From NCBI RefSeq assembly GCF_932526225.1, contig NC_064036.1:19118953-19182952 (forward strand): 64,000 bases of DNA, read 5' to 3'. The notes beneath the pieces are model-generated. The model made no database searches and was not told the origin of the DNA. It was given only the letters and a program-made list of their open reading frames with translations. Source of the DNA: Nematostella vectensis (Eukaryota > Cnidaria > Anthozoa > Actiniaria > Edwardsiidae). The translations under genes and the position numbers were made by a program. The stretch's first letter is position 1, and each line of letters opens with the position of its first letter. This document shows, piece by piece, positions 35,801 through 48,258 of the stretch.

Positions 35801-38800
35801 TAAGGTAGTTGTTTTTGTGAATGGGTTTACGCTTGTTGTTGTTACATGAAAGAATTCATAAAAAGACGACATAGCAAATTAGAATGGAGTACATCTATAG
35901 ATAGACTTTTCTTTCATTTTAACTTATCATTTTTTTTGTAATAGCTTGACAGCATGTTTTTTGTGCGCCGCAGTTGAATGATTTTCTCACTTTGTACATA
36001 CAAGTCATCAGGCAAAATGTTTCCATTTTCGCATTTTCAGTAAAGTTATTGGGATATTAAATGAATAAATTAACAGTTGACTTTTTCTCACCATTTCTCA
36101 TCCTTGGGCATCATCCCACGATATCCCAGCCACCACAAGGGGTTTATTTTCTAAATAGTGCACATTATACTTTATTCCGGATGAGACCTCTTGCAATTGT
36201 AAGCTAGAGTAATCTGCCCATTTATGTTTGCAATTCTGGATAAAGTTGGCCCCCATTGTATTCCTTTCCGTTTACCTAGCACAATTTGACTATCCAATCT
36301 CAATGGCTTTCATTTGTTTTGTTGATCAACTATATTGCTAGCATCACAAATTTTTGGTTATAGTTCAAGGAACGAGATTTACTAGAGGGGATTTTTAAAT
36401 TCTGGAGAAACTCTGACCCCAAGTTCTTTGACATCTGTAAGTTCTGGTAAGTACAGTATTCAAGTATATTACAGTACTTTCTGTATCACAGAAGATGGGC
36501 TCTGATACTCTTTAAGGTACTTGAAAATAAAATGTACATGCAAGGAAGACAATGTCTATGTCATAATGTAATGTAGATGAAGTGTAATGCATTCATGGGT
36601 GATGGGTAGGAAACCCATGATTAACTACCTTGAAAAAAAGTCAATCATGTTTCTCAATCCTCGCAATATTGATAAATAAACTTTTCTTTCCAAACCAATG
36701 CGGAAAAGGCCATCGAGGCTTTCAAACATCTCAATAACCTCAAGCAATACCTTCTTGACACTGTGTTCTTGATCTGGAGATGTTTGATCTCCACTCTGTT
36801 TTGGGGATAACCGACCCTGTTCTGGAGAATGTGTTATCTAGATACTGTGTTCTTGGGTTAACTCACCCTGTTCTGGAGAATTAGGAATGTGTAATCTTGA
36901 CACTGTGTTCTTGGGTTAACTGACCCTGTTCTGGAGAATGTGTTATCTTGACACTGTGTTCTTGGGTTAACTGACCCTGTTCTGGAGAATGTGTTATCTT
37001 GACACTGTGTTCTTGGGTTAACTGACCCTTTTCTGGAGAATGTGTAATCTTGACACTGTGTTCTTGAGTTAACTGACCCTTTTCTGGAGAAGGTGTCTTC
37101 TCCACTCTATTCTTGGCATCACTGACCCTTTTCTGGAGAATGTGTAATCTTGACACTGTGTTCTTGAGTTAACTGACCCTAACTGGCCTAACCATGCTGT
37201 ACACACTCTATCTGTTTCTTAAGGGAATCAAGACAAAGGCAATACCTTGGGGTGCGCTATGATGCTCGTCAGAATGTCTATGACTGGGACATTACCATGA
37301 AATTACAAAAGAAGGTATGGACGGACCTCCATCAAGCAAAGAACCTTTCAGTCTCACAGTTCTGAGAGTGACCGCTTCCGTTCCACTTCATATTAAGAAC
37401 CTTTGGGAGGATAATCATTTCTGAGATAGAACATCTCTGCTAGGATGATCATTTCTATGTTTCCAGCTCCATATTCTGTATTGATTATCTTAGATATTGC
37501 CGTGTACTCGCATATTTTACATGGTCTGTCTGTAGGCGTCCATCGTGCACCAACACGAGTACAAGGAATGGAGAGAGCATGGGGTTGCCTTCGAGATTCG
37601 CAAGGACTCGGCTTATGAGATATCCAATAGAACATTGGCTTCTGGACTTCTGCTGAAGAAGGTACCGTCTGTTATCGTTGTTAATAGGTATTTTAAGATG
37701 TGTCAACGGCAATAAATCCGAGAACGTTGTCACTGCAATTTGGAAAGTATTTAAGCAAGTTTGCATGTAAACGTCTGCGCCCTCACGTGGTGGTTTGAGG
37801 AGAACCTTTCAACATTTTTACATGGGCAAGAATTGCTTGTAATCTATGGATAAATTTTAATAAATTTGAAATAAATGCCAGTATTTTTAGCTATGCGAGA
37901 ACAGCCAACGAAGGCCGAACAGAACACAAAGTTTGGAGTTGGGGCAAAATATCTTGTATTTTCCTTGTAAAACTGAAATGAAATGTTTACAGTTGAAATC
38001 AGACCATGTATTCGCATCTTGCTTTTAAGCCAATTATGAATTAATTACAAGGACGATGCAGCAAACAAGTGGACGGACATTCTGTGTAAGTTAAGCGGCA
38101 TTCATGTTGTTTATTCCAAGGAGGGACAGCGTATCCCTTGCCGTGGTTACTGGGGTGACATCGTCAACAGCCCGTATGTGAGCTTTGGCATCGAGAGTGA
38201 GGAGACCTCCCTCTTCAAGATGAACAACGGACAGCATGTAAAAGTAAGCTAATGGCTGGTGCGGCAGAGAGATCTAAAGATATTGGTACTATAAGGCCTG
38301 GGATAAACGCCGTTCTTTTCATGTACCGTTCTAAATGGTGATGTGTGCAAGTGTGCATATAACAATCGGATTGGTTCATTTGCATGCATTTTATTAGCAA
38401 CGGTACATGAAAACAACAGCGTATAAACTATACTTGACACTCAAGCGCAGGAAAAAAATGAGAAGGCATATCCCGTAAAGCAACAGCTAGTATCCGAGTC
38501 CTGCTTTGTTTGAGCAGCGCAGGTAGAATTTGTAGATTTTTAAATCTTGAAAGGTTTGAAATCTAAATCTAAAACATGATCTTTGTTCTCTGTTTAGATG
38601 GCAGGAGACGTGTCTGAGTTCAACATTACCGCCATGATGCATGAGCTGGTGTCAGGGGAGAAGTACAAGCTGCCTGACGACACGGCTAAACCTGACAAGC
38701 AGCAGAGGCAGAAGGCTACTATTCAAGATGTCATAGAGGAGGAGGAGGAGGAACAGGAGGGAAAGGAAGACAAGGACACGACGTCAACAGGGAAACCGCC

Positions 38801-41800
38801 ACAGGAATCCTCCGGTAATTGATCAATTCTAGCAATCAGAAGGTACTTATTCAGGAAAAGGCTTTTAGTTTAGACCAATCGCTGGAGCTAGCCCAGAAGG
38901 AGATCTCATACCTTTTTAACTCTGTTGTTTTTGGAACATAAGTGTCTTGATAAAAAGAAAGTCTCTTATGTTGACCATACAAAAAAGCTTCTGGCTAAAT
39001 AAAACTCTATGATCTATCACATGCTTGAATCCTATTCAGATTTTCAGACATCACGGTGTCCCGCCCTCGTAATACCAGGCTTACATCTCCTTTTCAGAGT
39101 ACATGAAGCTCGATGGAGTAAAAATCTGCTTTCTTCCACTCAATTGCGTGCCGGACCTCTCAAGGAAAAGCAAGTACATTAAACTCTTCAATTGTGTCTA
39201 CTTTTCAAATAGGTGAGATTGAGTTTGCATAAAAATACACTAGCTCAAATTCGTTTTCAGTCACACGTGCACCTTGTGTTTTTTTTATTATTACTGGTTT
39301 TTGGTGACAGAAGCCATTTTGCAGTTTCAGCGGCCGTTAGACCGCTAACCAATGAGTGACAAGAGATAGATAAGCACATTCGCACTAAATCAACAATTCG
39401 GACTTTATTCAGATGATGGCTTTGTGATTATCGTTATTTTCTCGGTGAAAGAACCTAAGAAGGCGATCCAGTTGATATTGTTTTGGTTGTTATCGATCTA
39501 AAGCTCTGACGTGCAGAATTTGAAGACTTCAAAAGTCATGATTGACGTCCACCAAAAAATAGGCGAGCGTGTGACTGAAAATGAGTGTAATTCTGTTGCC
39601 TGCATTCTTCTGTTACTGGACCGTTAATTTTGTTCAATATTCAATGCGTTTGGGTAAGATGGCAACTTCTTTTATCGACATCCCTCAATGATAGACAGTG
39701 TTGGGGTCATGGCAAACGCTTCTATTTAACGTTTGAAGTTATCGAATAGATGTGGAATGGACACTGCTAGAGGCTTGAAATTGTCATTTTGTTTCGTGTT
39801 GTGGATTTGGAAGCAACAGGGTATTTGCTAGTACTGTAAAACTAAAAATAAGCCAATGTCAAAGAGATCTGTTGAGTTAGTGTCCGAGAAAACTTGGAAC
39901 AAAGAACAAAATCGAAAAAAAAGAAGCTCGAAGCATGAACTTTGCAAAAAGCTTTAGTTCACAGCCAGGGTTCGACCTTACCTACAGGCCCTTTTACAAC
40001 TAGGGCATTGGTTTAGGGCCGGTTCACGAGAAGCAGAATAATGCTTTTTCGTTTTATCAGTGATTCACTATTGCAAACGCTTTTTTTTTAATCCAGCATG
40101 GTGCATCTGCTTAACCAAGACTTGAATGCTGTGTTCGCTGACGAGGCCGTCGTCGTCACAGAGACCACAAAGTGAGTTAAGACCAAACGCTTTGCTGTAG
40201 ATATACATCTACATGTATATATTATATAGGGGCAGCGAAGTTGCTGTAGATCTAGGTAGTATATAGGGGCAGCGAAGTTGCTGTAGATCTAGGTAGTATA
40301 TAGGGCGGTGGAGTTGCTGTAGATCTAGGTAGTGTATAGGGCGGTGGAGTTGCGGTAGATCTAGGTAGTGTATAGTGGCGGCGAAGTTTCTGAATATCTA
40401 GGTAGTATAAAGTTGCTGTAGATCTAGGTAGTATATAGTGGCGGCGAGTATATAGGGCGGCGAAGTTGCTGTAGATCTAGGTAGTATATAGGGCGGCGGA
40501 GTTGCTGTAGATCTAGGTAGTATATAGGGCGGCGGAGTTGCTGTAGATTTAGGTAGTTTATAGGGCGGCGGAGTTGCTGTAGATCTAGGTAGTATATAGG
40601 GCGGCGGAGTTGCTAGATTTAGGTAGTTTATAGGGCGGCGGAGTTGCTGTAGATCTATAAAGATCATAGGGGCGGCGTAGTTGTTGTGAAGATTGGGATT
40701 GGATGACACAAGCTAGGACGCAAAGGGGTGTAAGTTAAAGACGGTTGAATTTACTTGAATTGTTCTCTACTGTAGCTGTATACGTTTTTTGACGTATTTT
40801 TATATATAATGGACTATTTGGTACGTTTTTTTGTTATCAGTTAGATAATAGCATAAGTAAAAATCGAGAATCACATTAACATTTGAGTAATCTATTTAAA
40901 CAATTACCTCCCAAGCCTGTTTTTGCTCGTACATATTAACAGCTTTTGTAACACCAAAAATTGAAAACAGCTTTTGTAACACCAAAAATTGAAAATGCAA
41001 TTACCAGTGAAGGATAAATAAAGACTCAATACACGTCAGACAAACATTTTCCCAAGCAACGTTGTCGCTGTTTGAACGTGGTGAAAATACTGTCGATCAG
41101 TATACAACAACTGATGTTTAATATAGCAATAATTAATAACCAAAAAAATAATACAGCCTTTCACGATCATGCAAATCATGCAATCATGGACTCTTTCACT
41201 TGTTTCGATGAGTCGCCAAAGCGGTATTTGAAAGTTGGTCTGCCTCTACTGCCGCGGTGCCTGAGAATGTCAATACTAACGTTTACTAAAATGGTCTGGA
41301 ATGTTTTGGGCCGTGAGTTTCATGGACCTCGTGGGCCCTGAGTTGCATGGACCTTGTGGGCCGTGTATTGCATGAGTTGCATGGACCTCGTGGGCCGTGT
41401 ATTGCATGAGTTGCATGGACCTCGTGGGCCGTGTATTGCATGAGTTGCATGGACCTTGTGGGCCGTGTATTGCATGAGTTGCATGGACCTCGTGGGCCGT
41501 GTATTGCATGAGTTGCATGGACCTTGTGGGCCGTGTATTGCATGAATTGCATGGACCTTGTGGGCCGTGTATTGCATGAGTTGCATGGACCTCGTGGGCT
41601 GTGTATTGCATGAGTTGCATGGACCTCATGGGCCGTGTATTGCATGAGTAGCATGGACCTCCTGGGCCGTGTATTGCATGAGTTGCATGGACCTTGTGGG
41701 CCGTGTATTGCATGAGTTGCATGGACCTCGTGGGCCGTGTATTGCATGAGTTGCATGGACCTCGTGGGCCGTGTATTGTATGAGTTGCATGGACCTTGTG

Positions 41801-44800
41801 GGTCGTGTGTTGCATGGACCAGGGCATTGTAAAAGCCTGTGTAAAAAGTGCAAGCATTGCTTTGAAAAAGAACCGAGGAAACGTTTGGCCAGGTTAAGAT
41901 GTGTTGTGAGTAGTTTTACAAGGGCATTGCAAAGGCCTGTGTAAAAAGTACAAGCATTGCTTTTAAAAAAACTGAGGTAACATTTGCCCAGGTTAAGATG
42001 TGTTGTGAGTAGTTTGCCAGCATATCTTTTGGTCAGCCGAGCGTGAAATGCAGTTTGCATGAGGATTAATATAAAGGCTATTTTGATATTAAGTATATAG
42101 AAAGTAAGCTATAACTTACAGGTAATGGTAATTGGTGGAAACCCCGTTGTATCCTCCTCCCCACCTCAGAAATCCGTCCAGCTCTGCGAAGAAGTATGCG
42201 ATGATGGTGGCGGTGTACGGCATAGTAGTCCTTGTCCTGGTCAACATATAATGCGGTCCAGTGTCTTTTGAGACATCACTTTGTCGATGAACCACTGCGT
42301 GTTATTATGTTAGTATCGGCGTTCGTTGATGAGGACTCGTAGTTGAATTTATACGAGACCTTACCACCCACTCCACTGGTGGCTCCTGGGGGACTATAGC
42401 TGATTTCAATACCAAGCTCGTGCGCTGCCTTCCACGAGCTAGTGGTAGCGTGGTTGACAGTGCGTACGTCACGGGCGTAGGGTAATCGTTTCTCACGGTA
42501 CCATAGTAGTACAGCTCGGGCTTCATTGACTGAATAACTGGATCGCCGTATGTGATTTTCTAATATATGACAAACATTAATAGGTTCACGATTTCTGATT
42601 ATGCCACACGACTAAAGGGACTGTGGACCAACAATCCTCGTTAAAACCGTTAAGACATTTCTCAAATATTAGGCGATCGATAGCGTTGTTTACTTAACAC
42701 TCCCCCTTTACCCCTATCAGCAATGTTGGAAACATCAGAGGGAACGAGGGATTCATAGTGCCCAATGTAAAGGGCCAGGTTTTTTGTCCACTTTGAATAA
42801 TAAGTAACCTTGATTCCAAACTTGAAGTCCCATAGTGCATCTTGAGGCGGCGATTGTAGCCGTTACATGGGCCCTTCGTGCCCGCCTCCCAGCTGTCCCT
42901 GTTTATGTAGCCGTTACATGGGCCCTTCGTGTCCGCCTCCTAGCTGTACCGTTTCGTTACATGGGCCCTTCGTGCCCGCCTCCCAGCTGTCCCTGTTTAT
43001 GTAGCCGTCACATGGGCACTTCGTGTCCGCCTCCCAGCTGTCCCCGTTTCGTCACATGGGCCCTTCGTGCCCGCCTCCCAGCTGTCCCTGTTTATGTAGC
43101 CGTCACATGGGCCCTTCGTGTCCGCTTCCCAGCTGTCCCTGTTTATGTAGCCGTTACATGGGCCCTCCGTGTCCTCCTCCTAGCTGTCCCTGTTCATGTA
43201 GCCGTTACATGGGCCCTTCGTGTCCGCCTCCCAGCTGTCCCTGTTTATGTAGCCGTTACATGGGCCCTTCGTGTCCGCCTCCTAGCTGTCCCTGTTCATG
43301 TAGCCGTTACATGGGCCCTTCGTGTCCGCCTCCCAGCTGTCCCTGTTTATGTAGCCGTTACATGGGCCCTTCGTGTCCGCCTCCTAGCTGTCCCTGTTCA
43401 TGTAGCCGTTACATGGGCCCTTCGGGTCCGCCTCCCAGCTGTGCGTTCCGTCACGTGGGCCCTATGGTCTGCCTCCCAGCTGTCCCCGTTTCGTCGCATG
43501 GGCCCTTCGTGTCCGCCTCCCAGCTGTCACCGTTCCGTCACATGGGCCCTTCGTGTCCGCCTCCCAGCTGTCCCCGTTTCGTCACATGGGCACTTCGTGC
43601 CCGCCTCCCAGCTGTCCCCGTTCCGTCACATGGGCCCTTCGTGTCCGCCTCCCAGCTGTGCGTTCCGTCACATGGGCCCTTCGTGTCCGCCTCCCAGCTG
43701 TCCCCGTTCCGTCGGAAGTCCTCACCGACGTACTGGGCGCGGCAGCTGGAGCACGACCCATAGCCAAGGAAGGGAGCAAGTGGCTGCATCGTGGTATCCA
43801 TTACTCGTGTCTTTACCCCTGATAGCTGCATCGTGGTATCCATTACTCGTGTCTTCACCACTGATAGCGATGTCAGGGCAGATGGGGCTGGCAATACAAA
43901 AATGAGAATATGAATGTTCGTGCAAGAGTTAGTGCGTGCTTCATGCGATTGACTACTTACCAAGACACACTGCAACCACGCGCTTTGTATCATAAATAAG
44001 ACTTAGTCTTACCTTTTGACTTAGTGCTACCTTTTATTGTCTCGATATAATGTGTTAGAAGAGAGTGGACCTTCGACTTAACTTCCTAAGTGAATAAAGC
44101 ATTTATAAAAAAGTTTTTTATGAATCTGAAAAAAAACCCAAGCTTCCCTGACCATGTGGTATATAACCACGTAGGCGTGGTGTAGACAAGCTATAAATCA
44201 ACACATGGGTAAAAATTTATGTTGTTCGCTTTTGTTAAACAGAGCTGTTGCAGACTGACGCAGAAAAAAAAACGCTCGAAACGTCAGCGTAACTTCTCTA
44301 TTTCACAAACGCGTACAACATAATTTTTCAACCTTGTGTTATAGCTTTTTGACCACGATTTCAACATGATCTGAACTGGCTTGAGAAGCGCAAAAAGACT
44401 AAATAGGTAGATCCTAGATCTTACTGTAAATAGGTACATCCGAGATCTTACTGTTAACTAATTAGTTAGATCGGAGGTGTTAACTATGTAGGTAGATCCT
44501 AGATCTTACTGTTACCTTATGAGGTACTGTAGATCCGAGATCTTACTGTTAACTTATTAGGTAGATCCGAGATCTTACTGTTAACTTATTGGGTAGATCC
44601 GAGACCTTACTGTTAACTTATTAGGTAGAACCGAGATCTTACTGTTAACTTATTGGGTAGATCCGAGATCTTACTGTTAACTTATTGGGTAGATCCGAGA
44701 TCTTACTGTTAACTTATTAGGTAGAACCGAGACCTTACTGTTAACTTATTAGGTAGAACCGAGACCTTACTGTTAACTTATTGGGTAGATCCGAGATCTT

Positions 44801-47800
44801 ACTGTTAACTTATTAGGTAGAACCGAGACCTTACTGTTAACTTATTGGGTAGATCCGAGATCTTACTGTTAACTTATTAGGTAGAACCGAGATCTTACAG
44901 GTAACTTATTGGGTAGGTCCGAGATCTTACTGTTAACTTATTAGGTAGATCCGAGATCTTACTGTTAACTTATTAGGTAGAACCGAGATCTTACTGTTAA
45001 CTTATTGGGTAGATCCGAGATCTTACTGTTAACTTATTAGGTAGAACCGAGATCTTACAGGTAACTTATTGGGTAGGTCCGAGATCTTACTGTTAACTTA
45101 TTAGGTAGAACCGAGATCTTACTGTTAACTTATTAGGTAGATCCGAGATCTTACTGTTAACTTATTGGGTAGATCCGAGATCTTACTGTTAACTTATTGG
45201 GTAGATCCGAGACCTTACTGTTAACTTATTAGGTAGAACCGAGATCTTACTGTTAACTTATTGGGTAGATCCGAGATCTTACTGTTAACTTATTGGGTAG
45301 ATCCGAGATCTTACTGTTAACTTATTAGGTAGAACCGAGACCTTACTGTTAACTTATTAGGTAGAACCGAGACCTTACTGTTAACTTATTGGGTAGATCT
45401 GAGATCTTACTGTTAACTTATTAGGTAGAACCGAGACCTTACTGTTAACTTATTGGGTAGGTCCGAGATCTTACTGTTAACTTATTGGGTAGATCCGAGA
45501 CCTTACTGTTAACTTATTAGGTAGAACCGAGATCTTACTGTTAACTTATTAGGTAGAACCGAGACCTTACTGTTAACTTATTGGGTAGATCCGAGACCTT
45601 ACTGTTAACTTATTAGGTAGATCCGAGATCTTACTGTTAACTTATTAGGTAGAACCGAGATCTTACTGTTAACTTATTAGGTAGATCCGAGATCTTACTG
45701 TTAACTTATTGGGTAGATCCGAGATCTTACTGTTAACTTATTGGGTAGATCCGAGACCTTACTGTTAACTTATTAGGTAGAACCGAGATCTTACTGTTAA
45801 CTTATTGGGTAGATCCGAGATCTTACTGTTAACTTATTGGGTAGATCCGAGATCTTACTGTTAACTTATTAGGTAGAACCGAGACCTTACTGTTAACTTA
45901 TTAGGTAGAACCGAGACCTTACTGTTAACTTATTGGGTAGATCCGAGATCTTACTGTTAACTTATTAGGTAGAACCGAGACCTTACTGTTAACTTATTGG
46001 GTAGATCCGAGATCTTACTGTTAACTTATTGGGTAGATCCGAGACCTTACTGTTAACTTATTAGGTAGAACCGAGATCTTACTGTTAACTTATTGGGTAG
46101 ATCCGAGATCTTACTGTTAACTTATTAGGTAGAACCGAGACCTTACTGTTAACTTATTGGGTAGAACCGAGACCTTACTGTTAACTTATTGGGTAGATCC
46201 GAGATCTTACTGTTAACTTATTAGGTAGATCCGAGACCTCACTGTTAACCATTTTGCAGCACTTGAAATACACAAGGCAGTCGAGTCTGTAGCAGCCGGT
46301 ACACTCGAGCCATGAAGTAGCCATTGTTACACTTGCTCGTTCCCTTTTTGTCAAGGCTGCTTCCCACACCCTGGCTGTAGCAGTACCACCACCAGTGTGG
46401 ATGGCTGGCGGGTTTGCAGCACTTGCCGTACTCGATCTTTTTCAGTCATTTATCGCCACTTCGGTATAGACCTTGCAAGATGTAACCGTCTGGACATGTG
46501 CTCCAGCCATTGTTTCTAGAAGCAACTTTCTGCATTCTTACCTACATTTGAATAAAATCTATAAGGATATCTTCCAGGATGCGCTCACACAATAACTGAA
46601 TAACCTTGTTTCAAAAATAACTTTGGATAAACTCAACCCAAGCAACCATTTTGAAAACTAAATACACCTTGCATACTACATCCTAGGCGTAATCTAGCCA
46701 TCCTTTAAATCTGTTTTCTTTTTGTCCCTTCGAACCGAAATTTTAAAAGAACAGTAAAATTCACAAATATACTTTCTCGTTCGCTATTATATATGTTGGT
46801 GCATTCAAAGACAAATTTCCTGTCAAGACTGATAACCCAGTCTGCAATGATACAAACAGTTGGCTGGGTCCAAAAAGGTCTTTTTCGATGACAACAACGC
46901 GCTTCTTCGATGCGATAGATACCATCATCACTTCCTCCGGTTACTTCGCCAAACACCATTGATGTATGTATTGCTCTTACCGCAAGTTGATTAGTCTTCC
47001 TTGTAAAAGCCTCCCCACCAGTTCAGCATGTTACAACCATGTGAAAGACATGGTTTAGGCCGCTAAGCGTACTGGAATCAGGATAAATCTGTTGGGTTAT
47101 TTAGCTTATCCCGGGTCCCGCTTTCTGCAACTGGCCGAGACATTCAAAATTCAAGAAAAGTTATCAATGCAATATAAACATCGGCTTCACCGGATACTCC
47201 AGCTACGCAATCAGACCAAGTGTTTGATATCTCGCTCATCTTGAACTTCCCGCAAACATCGGAGCGTTTTCCTTGAAGGTTCAAATTAATGAGATGTGTC
47301 CTTGATAGGGCTGGGACCCTCTCAAGTTGAAGTATGTGATTAAGGACCTCCATACACAAATCCTCCCGCACAAGAGGACGCAAGTGAAGAAATCTAGGAT
47401 TTAAATGAACATTTTATATCGCTTCAAAGTTTTACTTTTTGGCAGTTTAAATCCATTCCTTGAAAAGGCTGATGCAATTTGTCAAAATGATTAATTGTAT
47501 AAGTAATCGGTAACGGCCCTGTGTAGAGGCGGCGCTCCCTGATACAAGTTATAACTAATCTCGCAGACATCACAGTGCGACGTCCGCTAAGAAAGTTTGT
47601 TATCAGGGGATTATCAAGATAGCCGCTTTCTGAATGACAAGGTTGCCTTTGGGAATCTACTCCATCGGTTGCTATTATCACATCCTTGTTATCTAACTTT
47701 CCGAAAACGTTTTGGCTCGCTACGAACGGTAGCAATCGTAACAATATTAAGAGCTTCACCGATCGCCCCATGTATTAAAACTATAACGAGCTAAGCATAC

Positions 47801-48258
47801 CACTTGGAAATATAAGTAAATAAAAATGTGAACCGTTTTTTTTCAGGTTTATGTTGGACTTGAAGGCCGAGCAGATGCAAGATTACGTACAGAAAGTGAT
47901 AGGCATGGCACGAAGCGCGGGCTGCAAGGTACTGAAAAGAAGACCCCCCCCCCCCCCCCCCCAACACACACATCTACACAATGTCGAGGCAATAGCTCTC
48001 AGAAAATGGAATGAAAAGAAACACAACTCACCAGCTAAGTTTCGAAAATAAAATGTTCTGAAATAGCATTGCAACGTTCTAGAAACTATAATTTCAAACA
48101 AGTTTCTTAGAATGGTTCCTGTAAAGTCTGGCAACGGCAAATAAAGTGTCCCACTCTAACGATTTTTGTATTAATTTCAGCCATCACGTTCTTGCGATGG
48201 TGAAAAGGACGCCCACGCTGTTTTTGTTTTCACGAGGGCCGAACCACAATGCGTATAG
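32850..48258 (+). CDS. DNAAF3: Dynein axonemal assembly factor 3
   Basis: Exons: 32850-32922, 33542-33687, 33910-34003, 34595-34688, 34914-34977, 36364-36446, 37224-37314, 37536-37661, 38121-38243, 38598-38814, 39098-39212, 40097-40171, 47847-47928, 48181-48258. All phases agree; 486 residues. Family features are MVDAFGAITWWGFSPALDLQ at the start, LNVLMIGAGDCRHILKTL (methyltransferase-like glycine motif), YVVENNLEVLARHLLLL, FWESRQRQYLGVRYDARQNV, GYWGDIVNSPYVSFGIE, and C-terminal MVHLLNQDL with FMLDLKAEQ. DNAAF3 works in the cytoplasm to preassemble dynein arms before transport into cilia. Residues about 325-375 form a Glu/Lys-rich linker. Intron 12 is 7.7 kb, packed with minisatellites and an antisense relic. 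The last exon's stop at 48256 lies inside the first unit of a 36-bp array. Confidence 0.92.
35413..35777. mobile_element. 365-bp MITE with ACACTTTATTTTC ends
   Basis: Perfect 13-bp inverted repeats, ACACTTTATTTTC at 35413-35425 and its complement at 35765-35777, with further TCACGA/TCGCGA motifs inside. A related sequence (ACTTTATTTTCGCGAAAAT) occurs at about 7276. It lies in DNAAF3 intron 5. Confidence 0.6.
36770..37190. repeat. About 50-bp minisatellite in DNAAF3 intron 6
   Basis: Roughly eight units of 'cttgacactgtgttcttggg' plus 'ttaactgacccttttctgga'. The array ends about 30 bp before the acceptor of the exon at 37224. The unit shares TTCTGGAGAA and TGACCC with the preceding exon (36400-36420), possibly by chance. 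Confidence 0.85.
40195..40690. repeat. Minisatellite after DNAAF3 exon 12
   Basis: Units of about 36-44 bp built from 'agttgctgtagatctaggta' and 'gtatatagggcggcgg', about 12 copies with variable length. It begins 25 bp after the exon 12 donor; no exon bases are included in the unit. Confidence 0.85.
41318..41818. repeat. 34-bp minisatellite in DNAAF3 intron 12
   Basis: About 14-15 units of 'ggacctcgtgggccgtgtat' plus 'tgcatgagttgcat'. 34 is not a multiple of three, so three units are read in three frames and the minus-strand 'proteins' here are artefacts. Confidence 0.9.
41821..42026. repeat. Direct duplication, about 105 bp
   Basis: Two adjacent copies starting with 'agggcattg(t/c)aaa(a/g)gcc' and ending with 'gatgtgttgtgagtagttt', about 90 percent identical by eye. 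Confidence 0.8.
42850..43725. repeat. Minisatellite derived from an exon junction of the aerolysin-like relic
   Basis: About 20 units of 36-54 bp containing 'catgggcccttcgtgtccgc' and 'ctcccagctgtcc'. On the minus strand every unit repeats the coding piece GDSWEADTKGP followed by CAT|GTAACG or CAT|GTGACG, a donor-like site. Confidence 0.8.
44400..46245. repeat. 32-bp minisatellite, about 57 units
   Basis: Unit 'ttaggtagatccgagatctt' plus 'actgttaactta' with few variants (ggg/agg, atc/aac, gatc/gacc). The period is 32 bp. On the minus strand each unit has AACAGTAAGATC. The adjoining relic exon ends ATGGTTAACAGTGAGGTCTC, so the array appears to be grown from that exon end and donor. It is the longest array of the central block. 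Confidence 0.9.

Larger units (their letters stand above)
42120..47060 (-). pseudogene. Decayed secreted Cys-rich / aerolysin-like gene, antisense in DNAAF3 intron 12
   Basis: Exon-like blocks lie in order on the minus strand. At about 47060-46980 there is a short block with LNWWGGFYKED and an in-frame stop before a GTAAG donor. At 46520-46250 there is a Cys-rich repeat block (WSTCPDGY, KCCKPAS, FKCCKM) broken by one stop and one frame change. At 43790-43700 there is a block with GDSWEAD. At 42559-42280, after a tattag acceptor, and at 42250-42122, before a GTAAGT donor, are blocks whose Ser/Thr-rich alternating pattern and GGGYNGVS motif resemble the pore-forming domain of aerolysin-like proteins; the first also needs a frame change. 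No intact reading frame spans the blocks. The parent family would be a secreted pore-forming or innate-defence protein; this copy looks non-functional. Identification is from pattern only. Confidence 0.5.

Noticed and set aside
41276-41857. 193-codon Met/His/Thr repeat ORF on the minus strand
   Set aside because: A translation of the 34-bp array; the overlapping frames give the same repeated words, as expected of a short tandem repeat.
42171-42252. Plus-strand segment ending in a hydrophobic stretch (MMVAVYGIVVLVLVNI)
   Set aside because: First read as a tail-anchored exon after a ctcag acceptor, but the complementary strand gives the better explained GGGYNGVS block of the relic.
42835-43905. 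356-codon plus-strand ORF
   Set aside because: Pure translation of the minisatellite. The plausible coding sense of the founding unit is the minus strand (GDSWEAD), so this frame is a shadow.
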